Below are positions 14,975 to 24,329 of a DNA stretch of 64,000 bases, piece after piece (within the stretch, counting starts at the first letter, position 1; each line of letters starts with the position of its first letter). The notes beneath the pieces are model-generated. The model made no database searches, was not told where the DNA came from, and saw only the letters and a list, made by a program, of their open reading frames with translations. Position numbers and translations under genes: made by a program. The stretch comes from Apteryx mantelli (Eukaryota; Chordata; Aves; Apterygiformes; Apterygidae), in assembly GCF_036417845.1 (NCBI RefSeq), contig NC_089981.1, positions 80,393,268-80,457,267 of the forward strand. Reading direction: 5' to 3'.

Positions 14975-15380
14975 AGCTGAGCACGTCACCGCACGAGGAC
15001 ACCGGACACGGTCGCTCCCGATGGTTTCTCTCACGTTACCGGTTCACGTAGTGGCGAGAGCCACCCTCATGTTTGGTGATGGGGTGGTGGCCATCTCGCC
15101 CCCCGCGCGCGGACGCCGATCAGAGAGTCTCGTGTTGGCTGGAGCGGTCAGGCAGCTGCCGCCTTTCCCTCGGGGAAGGACTGCAAATGGAGCCTCCTTC
15201 CCTGCTTAATCCGAGGGGAATCTGCAGACTGCAAGGGGTTCAGAGGGCAGAGATGAAAGGGGATCGTTTGGTGATGATTTCGTGCCTTCATGAGGGCCCT
15301 CGGAAACGCGGGCGCTTGCAGAGGAAAGTTTCTGGGGCAGTGCTTCCTGTTGCCTTGTCTCGAGTAATCACGGAGCGCTT
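14975..15380. promoter_or_regulatory. Orphan CpG-enriched patch
   Basis: CpG dinucleotides are clearly denser than in the flanks, with clusters around 14980-15060 and 15100-15180, including a CCCCGCGCGCGG stretch. It lies about 2 kb upstream of the ZBTB42 promoter island. No TATA box, clear splice donor or coding exon was identified. It may be a small orphan CpG island, an upstream promoter or enhancer, or a remnant of a divergent AKT1 promoter; the sequence does not decide. Confidence 0.4.
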
Positions 15381-17160
15381 GTTTACATTAGAGTCGTACT
15401 ACCAGTATTTTATATAACCATAGCTAAATCAGTACAACACTTGTATTGTACCTGGCGTTACCTTGGTCTGAAAGGGAGCGCACTGTGTCTTGGGCCCTTA
15501 AAAAAACCAAGCAAACAACGTGCAAAATGGACACCTAGAAAAAATGTGAACGCTGCTGTATTTTTTGACGTTTCATACTCAGTAACAACTATAGAGTTAC
15601 TGTAAAATTGCAATTGGTTTACTAAAAATAAAATACTGTTAGATCATAGACAATTATTCCTAGCTTTTAGAAACCAAACAGGAATTAAATCCTTGGTTCT
15701 TTTTTTAATTTCTTTTTCCTCCCTGTATTATTAAAAAGGAGAGGGGAAAAAGAACAATGAATTACACAAAATAAGGGATTTATGCCAAGCATCATAATTC
15801 ATATAAATACGGGACTAAATAATACTGCCAGTGTACAAAGACAGAGAAACTCTACGAGTCAACACATCCATGCAAAATAACTTCAGGGAAACTGTGCTTG
15901 CACTTTTGGGAAGAAAACACTTAACATTTGGAAGAGCCTGCACTATCAGGCTGTGACTATGGAATAAAACTGTCTTGAAAAGCACTGAGAGTTCCCATTC
16001 CCAGACTGTGTCTGTGATTGTGGACAAAAAGATAAAGCTCTCGGCTTTACTAAACAGCGACAAATTCAACCCCAGGACCTTTAATTCTCTCGCTGGAGCA
16101 GGGTATCTCCACATTCTCTGCCCGAGTTTCCCAATTTAACAGCACAGGTAAAAATATTACCAAATACCAGAGAAGAGCATTATAACGATGCAGTCATTAA
16201 CACTCAAAAAGCACCCAAATGTCTTGGCAATTGGTGCCAATTCAGTTAACCAGTCAAGGTGAATTTGGTCTATAAGAGAAAAGTGGTTGCCAGCAATATA
16301 GACCCGGACTTCTGTGAAAAGAGCCTAAAGATAAAATACCAAAGAAGTGGATTGTATTAGTAACAAATATTTCAGTCAATAAAACTGATGTTTCAAGGTA
16401 CTAATGCTACCACTGTGCACGGGAAGAGATAGATGCAGATAAAAAAGTTCCTGTCCTGCAGATACTGTAACCCAGACAAGGCAGCCTAGAGAGGAAAAGA
16501 AAAGACTTTCTCTGCTTTACGTGTTGGAAGCTAAAGCATGGACTAGATTCCTGACCAAAATCACGCAGGGTGTTTGCAGCAGAGCTCTGAAGTGACCTTA
16601 AGTGTTTGGTTCCCCTCTCCACTTGCCCAAACCTAGCAATACTGTAAAACTCATCCCTTTTGTTTTTAAGCAGAGCAAAAAAATATATATATATATAAAA
16701 TCAATCTAGATCTGGTGTCCCAATCCAGTGCTGCAGATCTGAGGCCATCTTTACCTCCAATCCCCAGTGTTACATGTGTTCATAGCCCACGGACTCTCAG
16801 GACAATTCACAACAGTGATATTAATTCCCTGTCGGCCCAAGTCCAACTTTCAGCAGCATAAAGGAGAAATCCTGGGCTCCAGTGAAGCCAGTGGGAGTTT
16901 TGCCATGGATTTCAGCAGTGCCCAGATTACTCCCTGGGTGCTCCAGTGGGAACTGCGGATGGGCCCTAGCATGCCCAGAGCGGAGTGTGCTACGACAGCC
17001 AAGGATTTCTACACTTTTTACTCTAAAGGAGTTCACTTTTGATGGGATTACAGCTAATTAAAATTTAAAATTCAAATTAACTATCGAAAAGGTCATCTTG
17101 AAAATCTGTAGGCATCTGGTATTTATCAGCTGACACACAACTAAAGATAAATCCGAGGAA
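15381..17160. other. Intergenic DNA upstream of ZBTB42
   Basis: No coding evidence. It contains a short (AT)n run at about 16682-16699. The sequence turns abruptly GC- and CpG-rich at about 17200. Confidence 0.6.
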
Positions 17161-17330
17161 GCATGCCACCTTTCCCAGTGTCGCCTTTCACTCCATCCCC
17201 GCCGGGAGACGCGCGGGGCGGGGCGTGGGACCCCCGCGCGGGGCGCGACCTCCGCGGGCGCGCAGCGCTGCGCCCCCCCCACCCCACGCGCGCGCGGCTC
17301 GCTCCGGGGCAGCGGAGCCCGGAGCCTTCT

Positions 17331-17375
17331 TCCTCCTCCTCCTCCTCCTCCTCCTCCTCCGGCGGCGGCGGCGGC
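17331..17375. repeat. (TCC)10 followed by (GGC)5
   Basis: Ten perfect TCC units run directly into five GGC units. A related (GGA)n run lies at about 17455-17473, so purine and pyrimidine runs of opposite sense are about 100 bp apart and could pair. Confidence 0.95.
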
Positions 17376-17546
17376 ACGTCCGGCTGCAGCGCCCCGCGGC
17401 CGTGCGCGCCCGCTGCGCAGCCCCGGCGCGGAGTTGGGAGCGGGACGAGGGGAGAAGGAGGAGGAGGAGGAGGGAGCAGCGGGAGGAGGCAGGGCGCCGG
17501 CGGCAGCGCGCACCGCGGCGGCGGGGGCTATTGTGTGCACCAGACG

Positions 17547-17592
17547 GACACGCACACGCACACACTACACACACTCACACTACACACACACG
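17547..17592. repeat. Imperfect (CA)n tract
   Basis: CA-rich simple repeat interrupted by CG, CT and TA steps, inside the CpG island. Confidence 0.9.
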
Positions 17593-17711
17593 GCTCGCAG
17601 GGAAAGTATCGCGAGAGCGGCCGGCCAACAACCTGCTCCACAACACCGCCGCGGCCGCGCAGGGGCGCGCAGCGCGCACATGCCCGCGCCGCGCCGCGCC
17701 GCCGCCCGCCG
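17593..17711 (+). other. ZBTB42: Candidate 5' non-coding exon 1a (3' part)
   Basis: A consensus donor, CG|GTGAGT, occurs with the GT at 17712-17713 inside the CpG island. The 5' end is not determined; the start given is nominal, just after the CA tract. Joining to the acceptor before 19128 would give a spliced 5'UTR. The exon contains a short upstream ORF from 17680. Confidence 0.45.
17680..17711 (+). other. Upstream ORF in candidate exon 1a
   Basis: An ATG at 17680 opens a frame rich in Arg, Ala and Pro. Unspliced it stops at 17713-17715. Spliced to 19128 it would continue as CG|G TTA TGA and stop after 12 codons, before the main ATG at 19142 and out of frame with it. If this exon is used, the uORF could dampen ZBTB42 translation. 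This is inference. Confidence 0.3.
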
Positions 17712-18000
17712 GTGAGTACCGCGCGGCTCCGCGGAGCGAGGGGGGGGGTGTCCGCTACCCCCCTCCCCCCCGTGGGGAAAGTCCTCCCTGCAAAGTTGGG
17801 GAGCGCGGCGGAGCAAGGGGGGGGGGGAAGGGGGTGCAGCGCGGAGCGGCTCCGCGGTCCCCCCCGTCGGCGCAGCCGGCGAAGGTCACCGCGGCGCTGC
17901 GCGGCCGCCGGGCTGCGGGGAGCAACTTTGCGGCGGGAGGTGGGGTCGGAGCCGGGGGGGGGGCGGGCTCGGGGCAAGTTTGTGGGATTTAATCGCCGGC

Positions 18001-18007
18001 TATAAAT
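18001..18007 (+). promoter_or_regulatory. ZBTB42: TATA box of candidate promoter 1b
   Basis: TATAAAT lies within CTATAAATGG, at the 3' side of the CpG island. A start about 30 bp downstream would give an exon running to the donor at 18346. The 10-mer is also one mismatch from a CArg box (CC(A/T)6GG), hence a possible SRF site. Confidence 0.55.
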
Positions 18008-18029
18008 GGGGCTGCTGGAACTTTAAAAG

Positions 18030-18345
18030 GCAGCAAGCTGTGGTTGGCTGGTAGCGAGATTTGGAGGAACATATGGCATTAAAAGGAGCACAGCTGGAGG
18101 TAGCATTTCCATCGCGGTGAAGTCAGAGCAGCTGACTCTCCAGCTTGCGGTGTAATTAGCAAACCGAGCACTCCTCCTTCCCTCCCTCGCTCCCTCCCTC
18201 CCTCCCTCCGCGCCTGCCTCCCCGCCGCCCGCCTCCCTCCTCGCCTGGCTCGCACTCGCGCACGCACACGCGCCGCGCCGCGCTCCCTCCTGCCGCCCGG
18301 CTCCGCGCCCGCGGCCGCCCCGCCGCGCCCCGGCCCCGCGGCCAG
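18030..18345 (+). other. ZBTB42: Candidate 5' non-coding exon 1b
   Basis: The start is inferred from the TATA box about 30 bp upstream. The end is a strong donor, GGCCAG|GTAAGC, with the GT at 18346-18347. A weaker alternative donor, GGCAG|GTAGCC, lies at 18406. The exon contains a (CTCC)n pyrimidine tract at about 18171-18209. An ATG at 18072 opens only a short frame. Confidence 0.5.
18171..18209. repeat. (CTCC)n pyrimidine tract
   Basis: Imperfect CTCC/CCCT tetranucleotide repeat, a GA-box-type promoter tract. Confidence 0.9.
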
Positions 18346-18366
18346 GTAAGCGCCCGCCCGCCCGCC

Positions 18367-18390
18367 GCGCTGCGCTGCGCTGCGCTGCGC
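18367..18390. repeat. (GCGCT)n short tandem repeat
   Basis: Four GCGCT pentamers followed by GCGC, just 3' of the 18346 donor. Confidence 0.9.
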
Positions 18391-18896
18391 CCGCCGCGCC
18401 GGCAGGTAGCCGGCTGCAGCCCGGCCCTGCCCGCGCCGCCTTTGCGCCTCTTGCTTCCCCCCTCCGCTTCTAATAACTTCAGGGGAAACTTTCTTTTTAT
18501 TATTTTTTTTCTTCCTCTTTTCTTCTTTTTCTTTCTTTCCTTTTTTTTTGCATGCGTGTGCTGGGGTCGTGGGTCCTGCTGCTCGCTCTCCTTCCCCAGC
18601 GCTCCTCCGTAGCCCTGAAAACGCCGCTTTCCGAGCACGAGCCGTGAATGTTTTGTTGTGATTCTGTGCATAACGACTGAGGATAAAGTTTAAATGCGTG
18701 TGTGTGGCATGGGTAATATGCTTTATTAAGAGATGCCCCGAGTTAGCGTTGCTGAGAAGACAGCCCAGGAGTTCATGCTGCTTTTTTTTTTTCCCCCCTC
18801 CTTCTTCCTTTCCTTGTCTTAATTTTATTAAAGCTCTTAGTGGGAGAAACAAAGGTTGGAGGGGCTGCTGCTTTTACTAGCTTTTGTTTACTTGCA

Positions 18897-18921
18897 ATCA
18901 AGTTTTTCCTGTTTGGAGCAG
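18897..18921 (+). other. ZBTB42: Duplicated upstream 3' splice site
   Basis: The stretch ATCAAGTTTTTCCTGTTT followed by GGAGCAG resembles the main acceptor at 19103-19127, TTCAAGTTTTTCCTGTTT followed by TGAACAG. Use of this copy would add 206 nt, with extra ATG codons (for example in GATGAGAAGCATG), to the 5'UTR. Confidence 0.5.
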
Positions 18922-19127
18922 GTGCGAAAAGATGAGAAGCATGTTGGGGTTTTTTTTCTTTTTTTTTTTTCTTTCCCCCTTAATAAAACTATTGCAGACA
19001 ATTAACAGTAAACGTTATCTCCAAGGCTGTTTCTTTGGCTTGTGTTACCAAAAAGCCGATCTGTTTGTTACAGCTGCTAGGAGGCTTTAGTTTACAGTAG
19101 CATTCAAGTTTTTCCTGTTTTGAACAG

Positions 19128-19141
19128 GTTATGAAGGAAGA
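19128..19141 (+). other. ZBTB42: Short 5'UTR segment with latent coding extension
   Basis: These 14 nt lie between the acceptor and the ATG. With one G from an upstream exon they read Gly-Tyr-Glu-Gly-Arg in frame with the start. The long isoform of ZBTB18 reads Gly-Tyr-Glu-Asp-Ser before the same Met-Glu-Phe-Pro, so the exon boundary and frame appear ancestral. Neither donor found here (17712, 18346) supplies an upstream ATG in that frame. Confidence 0.6.
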
Positions 19142-20572
19142 ATGGAGTTTCCAGACCATAGCCGCCAGTTGCTGCAGTGTCTGAGTCAGCAGCGTCACCA
19201 GGGCTTCCTGTGTGACTGTACTGTTTTAGTTGGAGAAGCTCAATTCAGAGCTCACAGAGCCGTTCTTGCCTCTTGCAGTATGTACTTCCATCTTTTCTAC
19301 AGGGACCAGTTAGACAAAAGGGATATTGTGCATCTGAACAGTGACATTGTCACAGCCCCTGCCTTCAGCCTGCTGCTCGAATTCATGTACGAGGGAAAGC
19401 TGGAATTCAACAGCCTCCCGGTCGAAGATGTGCTGGCTGCGGCTAGCTACCTTCACATGTATGACATTGTGAAAGTCTGCAAGGGCAAGTTGAAAGATAA
19501 AGAATTATGCCCGGACGAGAAGATGAATGATGAGGTGGCTAGTTTGGAGAAAGCGGAGCATTTCCTAGACGCCGGCGCGCCCCTGGTCCGCGAGTTCGAC
19601 CCGGGGAGCAAACAGAAATTCGGCGCCGCAGAATATGATAGAGCGGCGGGCAAAGAAAAGGTCAGCAGTCACCCCGCCTGGTCCTCCGATCATCTAAGTG
19701 TCAGCTCTGTGCCGACAGAGGCAGAATCGTGCGCCGCAGCAGCTGGAAAAACAAAGGCTAATGTCAATAGTTCCGCAGGACCTTTGTCCCAAAGGTCTGT
19801 TAACCATAGCCTGGCTCCGAGCGATGTGGACTGCGCTCTGGATTTGTCTTTCAAGCCCGTGCCTGGGAGAGATTCCTTACACCCCTCCTATGTCTTTGGA
19901 CAGCTGGCTTCCGACAGCCAGCAGCAGGGTACCGAGCCACTTGTTAAAGATGAACAAGACTTGCTGTCAGATCAGGAGGACGGCGAAGCCAGGAGTCCGG
20001 AGAGTCAGCATTTTGGGAATTCAGCCAAAAGCCTAGTGACAGGGTTAGGACACATGTTCGCGGGGAATGGCAGTTCTCATGCGCGGGAGGAGGATATAGA
20101 TCAAGAGCGAGACGAGAGCGAGGACGACATGGATTCGTCAGACATCTCCTCCTCAGGTGTGCTCGTGCCTCCGGGGCATATCTGCATTTGCCCCCTCTGT
20201 AGCAAAGTGTTTCCGAGCCCGCACATCCTGCAGCTGCACCTGAGCTCCCACTTCCGAGATAAGGACGGCTCCCGGACCAGGCTGTCGCCGGACGGGTCAG
20301 TGCCCACTTGCACACTGTGCGGAAAGACTTTTTCCTGCATGTACACCTTAAAGAGACACGAAAGGACCCACTCGGGCGAGAAGCCCTATACCTGCGGCCA
20401 GTGCGGGAAGAGCTTCCAGTATTCCCACAATCTCAGCCGTCACGCGGTCGTGCACACCAGGGAGAAGCCCCACGGGTGCAAGTGGTGTGAGAGACGGTTT
20501 ACGCAGTCCGGGGATTTATACAGACATATCCGCAAATTTCATTGTGGCCTTGTAAAGTCCTTGGTTGTCTGA
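19142..20572 (+). CDS. ZBTB42: ZBTB42, BTB/POZ zinc-finger repressor
   Basis: This 476-residue protein, encoded in one exon, is a nuclear transcriptional repressor of the ZBTB18 (RP58) family. The N-terminal BTB/POZ domain (about residues 14-115, starting [20 protein letters not shown]) mediates dimerisation and corepressor binding. The linker (about 116-345) is poorly conserved. It holds an ALDLS motif at 232-236, like the CtBP-binding motif of ZBTB18, and an acidic stretch at about 314-334. Four C2H2 fingers follow: C350/C353/H366/H370, C390/C393/H406/H410, C418/C421/H434/H438 and C446/C449/H462/H467. A TGEKP-like linker joins fingers 2 and 3. The protein ends nine residues after the last zinc ligand with GLVKSLVV, lacking the longer ZBTB18 tail, which with the BTB sequence favours ZBTB42 over ZBTB18. 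Human ZBTB42 is 422 residues; the extra length is in the linker. Synteny with CEP170B supports the call. The start is the ATG 14 nt after the acceptor, matching family proteins. Confidence 0.97.
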   Translation: MEFPDHSRQLLQCLSQQRHQGFLCDCTVLVGEAQFRAHRAVLASCSMYFHLFYRDQLDKRDIVHLNSDIVTAPAFSLLLEFMYEGKLEFNSLPVEDVLAAASYLHMYDIVKVCKGKLKDKELCPDEKMNDEVASLEKAEHFLDAGAPLVREFDPGSKQKFGAAEYDRAAGKEKVSSHPAWSSDHLSVSSVPTEAESCAAAAGKTKANVNSSAGPLSQRSVNHSLAPSDVDCALDLSFKPVPGRDSLHPSYVFGQLASDSQQQGTEPLVKDEQDLLSDQEDGEARSPESQHFGNSAKSLVTGLGHMFAGNGSSHAREEDIDQERDESEDDMDSSDISSSGVLVPPGHICICPLCSKVFPSPHILQLHLSSHFRDKDGSRTRLSPDGSVPTCTLCGKTFSCMYTLKRHERTHSGEKPYTCGQCGKSFQYSHNLSRHAVVHTREKPHGCKWCERRFTQSGDLYRHIRKFHCGLVKSLVV

Positions 20573-20651
20573 GACGCGTTCTTATTAACTTGTCTCTTAA
20601 TTTTTTTTCACCCACCCCTTTTAAAACAAAACAGGAAAAAAAGGCAGCATC

Positions 20652-20690
20652 TTTTTTTTTTTTTTTTTTTTCCCCTTCCCCCCCCCCCCC
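20652..20690. repeat. T20 and C-run tract
   Basis: A homopolymeric T20 is followed by a CCCCTT spacer and a C run in the proximal 3'UTR. The length is prone to sequencing error. Confidence 0.9.
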
Positions 20691-22107
20691 TTTTTCTTTT
20701 TTTCCTTCATTTATTTTGGTGATATTCACTTCAGGTATATGATCTTTAAAAGATACAGAGGTATACACTCCAGAGGCCTTTTAATGCAATCCTTCCACCT
20801 CCCTGTCTCCCCCGCCTTTTCCCTGCCTTCTTCCCTTTCCCAGCCCTGTCCTTTAGGTCTTTTCTTGTGCACCCACGTTACATTATTAATGTGAAATGAT
20901 CTAAGTAATTCTGCAATGATTTAGCTTCTGTTTTCATGCTGGAACTACTTGCTTTGTGGTCAGGGTTTTTTTTGTTTTGGGGTTGGTTTTTTTTTGGTAG
21001 TTTGAAAAAGATTGATTACAAGTAAATCCTGGAGAAATACTTGGATTCCATTAAGCTCCCCTAGTGCCATCTGCATATTGCATACAAACATTCAAAGAGA
21101 TGAACTATAATTTAAATGCATTTCGGTGTAGAGGAACTTGTTTGCATAACCCGGAGTAACAGGCTGTACTCTTATTTTATAGAACTAGAAGAGACCTTGA
21201 ATTGGCCCAAATTACAAAGGGGGTTGAGAGTTCCTGGATATGTCTTCGGTACCGGTCTTTTTTTTCTTTTTATTCTTTTTATTATATTGGAATAGTTTGC
21301 GATCAGTCCTAAAATCTGAATGAAAGATTTTTGCCTAAAGATGAATTTGCCACCCGAGTGTACTTAAATTTTCCTCTCCCACCCGTCCTCCTCCACGAAC
21401 TAACCTACGAAAAGCTCTGAACTGCTTTTGAACTTCAAACGTGGACAGAAAAAAATATTTCTGTCCGCAGTGTATTCACTCCTTAAATGTCGAAGGACGC
21501 GTGCTAGTATGTAGGAAAAATTGTATGATCTGTGACTATTTTCATTCCCGCATCAACATGACGGGGACTAATCCCGTTTGCATTGGAAAAATTGCTGTAG
21601 TGAGTCAACGTGCGATGGGGTGTGAGACGGGTGCCAGTGTGCGACGCTTGGAAATGGGATGTAACCAAAGTGCAGATGCCGCTGAAGGAAGCAGGCGGGA
21701 TGCACAGCTGCTTCGGAACTGATACGGTTCCTTCCGAGGAAACCGGTCAGCATTGCGATAAGTGGTTAATTGATTTCTTTTTTTTTTTCTTCTCTTTTTC
21801 TTTGATATCATGCTACTGGGATTTCTGAGTTCAAGGTAATTATTACTAAATAGGTTAGGAGATGCACTGCTATCTCATTTGAAAAGTTTGCTGCTATGCT
21901 AAAATCGGCAGCTTGCAATCCTATATATATTTATCTTTTGAAGCTGGTGATCCCTCTGGGCCAGTCTGTGCAGTCCCCTTTATTTCTAAGGGGATGTGTG
22001 AGGATAAACCGCTTGGGGAAGGCTTGGCCCAGCTAGCTCTCCCCTGCCAGATCGCTCACCAACTCTTCAGACCTCTCCCCCCCTCCCTTCTCTCTCTTTC
22101 TCTTCTT

Positions 22108-22127
22108 TTCTTCTTCTTCTTCTTCTT
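22108..22127. repeat. (TTC)n microsatellite
   Basis: About six TTC units within a longer pyrimidine tract (22071-22143) in the 3'UTR. Confidence 0.9.
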
Positions 22128-22412
22128 TTTTTTCCCCCCCTTTAACTGAGGCTGCCTGTAGTTAGAGCTAGCTCCATCCCAAATGCAGTAACCCAACTAG
22201 CTGCCTAGCAGAGCATCTTTTGGGTTGCGCCCGGCAGTGACTATCAGACTCTTCCTTTCCAGTCGAATGATCTCTTCAAGGTACATGTGCACGGGACTGA
22301 GCCACGATAATAATATCTGAGGGGGTTGGATGTCGTTGCACTGGGCTAGCATTAGCATTACTTCACCAGCTTTCCTGGCACTCCTGCAGTTGTTTCTTAA
22401 AACATATGCCTT

Positions 22413-22430
22413 TATTATTATTATTATTAT
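22413..22430. repeat. (TTA)6 microsatellite
   Basis: Six TTA units followed by a T run. Confidence 0.95.
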
Positions 22431-22910
22431 TTTTTTTTTTTTAATGAATGTGAAGCACTGAGTTAAGTTCTTTTTTAGTTGTGCTTAAAATACCGCATTT
22501 CATCTTAAGAAGAAAGAGTTGTCCAATGCCTTCCCCCTCTGGTCCAAAAACTGAGCACTACCTACATAAATAATATGGGCTTTTTTTTGTTTGTTTGCTT
22601 TTGTTTTTTTAAGTACTTCCTTTTTTAAAAAAAAATCAGGATATACTTGTTACAGCCTCCTCTTATTATTCATCTCTTAAACTATGAATGTACGTGTAAT
22701 GTGAATTTTTACTTTTATTTATAGTTTCATTTTTTGTTTTTAGTTTAATTTCTCTACTGTAAAATATTTTTGCTGAACCTGTTACATATGAAAGTTGTGG
22801 GAGAGTACTGTATCTTGAACATAAGTGGCTTTGGTACTGTGGTCTTATTCTACTTAATCACTTTTTTCCTTTTTCTTTTTGCTGTGATTGGAAATAGCAC
22901 TGAACAAAAT

Positions 22911-22957
22911 CTACTAAAATTAAGTTATTTTTCTTTCTACTAAAATTAAGTTATTTT
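22911..22957. repeat. 26-bp tandem duplication
   Basis: CTACTAAAATTAAGTTATTT at 22911 is repeated exactly at 22937, giving a period of 26 bp and two copies. It lies in the inferred 3'UTR. Confidence 0.9.
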
Positions 22958-24104
22958 TTTCTCCTGAAGATACTTGATATAGTATTTATTAGATTTTCTT
23001 TTTTTTTTTGAAGTGGAATTATTACTGTTAATCTATTTCAAAACTAGTTAATTTACACTTCACTTTAAATTTAATAGCAATGGTTTTGCATGTTGAACAA
23101 CATGTAAACAATTTAATGTAGAGTCAGGCATTACTGAAGCTGGTAATCTTTTAATTTTGCATTCTTGTAACACTTCCTTTGCATTTCAGTCTTCAGTTGC
23201 GCTTTTTTTTTTTTTAAAGAAGGTCATAAAATAGGATGTGGCATAAGACATCATTAGTATATGGAGCAGGGAAAAGTTTAAACAAGTTTGTGTCTGATAC
23301 TAGTATAGAAATAATTAATTAAACTGATGCTATGAGCATGCTCTGTACTGCAGTGAATATGGGGCAAAAGTAAAAAAAAATCTTTTTTATTATTTACTAC
23401 ATCGTAAACACACTGTTCTCTTTTCATAGTCTGGTATTTGTGTTCCCACTCCTCATAGCTTGAATTTCTAAAGTAAAGATGTTTGCACTTATTTTTGTTC
23501 TTAAGGTGACTTTTTTTGGCTATCTCTCTGTGTGTCTCTTTATTTTTAAGTTGCAATAGCTCTGAGCATGTTTTCAAAATGGTTCATGACTCTACAGAGA
23601 AGTACTAAAAACATTGCACACTTAAGCTTGTCTTTTCATAAACTATTTCACTGTGGGGCAGTTACTGTCTCTGTAGGGGATAGTCCTGCTCTGCATTTTA
23701 AACACTGGATTTGTCTTCTACTACAAACAAATACTGTGAAGTTAATGTAAAAAAAAAAAATCATTGATATTTTTAATTGTTTTTAATCTTGGTGCAGTTC
23801 AGATTAAATATGTATATTTAAAGACACTAATTTTTGTCGGAGAGTTTTATAGTATACAGTATGTAGAAAGCTATTGGAATGGAATATATTTTATAAAAAT
23901 GTTCTATCACTGTTTTATAGTGAACTATTTTTTTCTTCAGTGTTAGTGTAATACTGTTAGTCTAGATATGACAATCGCAGGAAGAGTGATTTAAGCTATT
24001 GTTAGCGCTTAGTTTTGCGTGGAGTTCTGTTTGCAATTGTACTGGTATGTGCTGTAAAACGTGACAATCGTGACTAGGATTGTTGTCTTTATAAATTTAC
24101 ACAA

Positions 24105-24190
24105 AATAAAACGTGCTAGAGTTGTACACTTGAGCCTCCTCTTCCCCCTTCGCCCCCTCAGTGGAAGGGGTGTGTGGTGTTGGGTGGTTT
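24105..24190 (+). terminator. ZBTB42: ZBTB42 poly(A) signal and GU-rich element
   Basis: AATAAA at 24105-24110 is followed at 24167-24190 by a GT-rich stretch (GTGTGTGGTGTTGGGTGG), the expected downstream element. Cleavage would fall near 24125-24150. No other canonical AATAAA with a comparable GT-rich element was noticed between the stop codon and here. Confidence 0.6.
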
Positions 24191-24329
24191 TTGTTATTAT
24201 TTATAGGTGTTTGTATGTGGGGTTTTTTTCTTTTCTTTTTTTTTTTTTTCCTCTCCCCTCTCTAAATTAGGAAAAATGCCGTCTAACATCCCTTTCTCTT
24301 TCAGGGCTGCTTGGAATTTCCGACGCCCG

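Larger units (their letters stand above)
17200..18460 (+). promoter_or_regulatory. ZBTB42: ZBTB42 CpG-island promoter
   Basis: This block of over 1 kb is very GC- and CpG-rich. It contains GC boxes (GGGGCGGGGCGTGGG near 17217), trinucleotide runs and pyrimidine tracts, and lies directly upstream of the ZBTB42 coding exon. Two strong splice donors on the + strand (17712 and 18346) and a TATA box at 18001 suggest at least two alternative first exons. Long open frames on both strands here are GC-rich shadows with low-complexity Ala, Arg, Pro and Gly composition. A divergent minus-strand start toward AKT1 is possible but unsupported. Confidence 0.85.
18346..19127 (+). other. ZBTB42: ZBTB42 5'UTR intron
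   Basis: It runs from the GTAAGC donor to a TTTTTCCTGTTTTGAACAG acceptor ending at 19127. A near-copy of the same acceptor ends at 18921, so the intron may have two alternative 3' ends about 206 bp apart. The intron also carries long T runs at about 18779-18790 and 18948-18971. Confidence 0.65.
20573..24130 (+). other. ZBTB42: ZBTB42 3'UTR (inferred)
   Basis: From the stop codon to just past the poly(A) signal at 24105 there is no good splice acceptor or coding frame. The stretch is AT-rich with many T runs, as in vertebrate 3'UTRs. It contains a T20/C13 tract at 20652-20690, (TTC)n near 22108, (TTA)6 at 22413 and a 26-bp tandem duplication at 22911. Earlier poly(A) sites may exist; the end is inferred from sequence only. 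Confidence 0.55.

Noticed and set aside
17163-18852. Several open frames of 130-280 codons on both strands
   Set aside because: They lie in the ZBTB42 CpG island and adjacent repeats, overlap each other in many frames, and encode simple-sequence Arg/Ala/Gly/Glu runs.
21178-21215. TAGAACTAGAAGAGACCTTGAA resembling antisense CR1
   Set aside because: Only about 20 bases are similar and no further CR1 sequence follows; too short to call.
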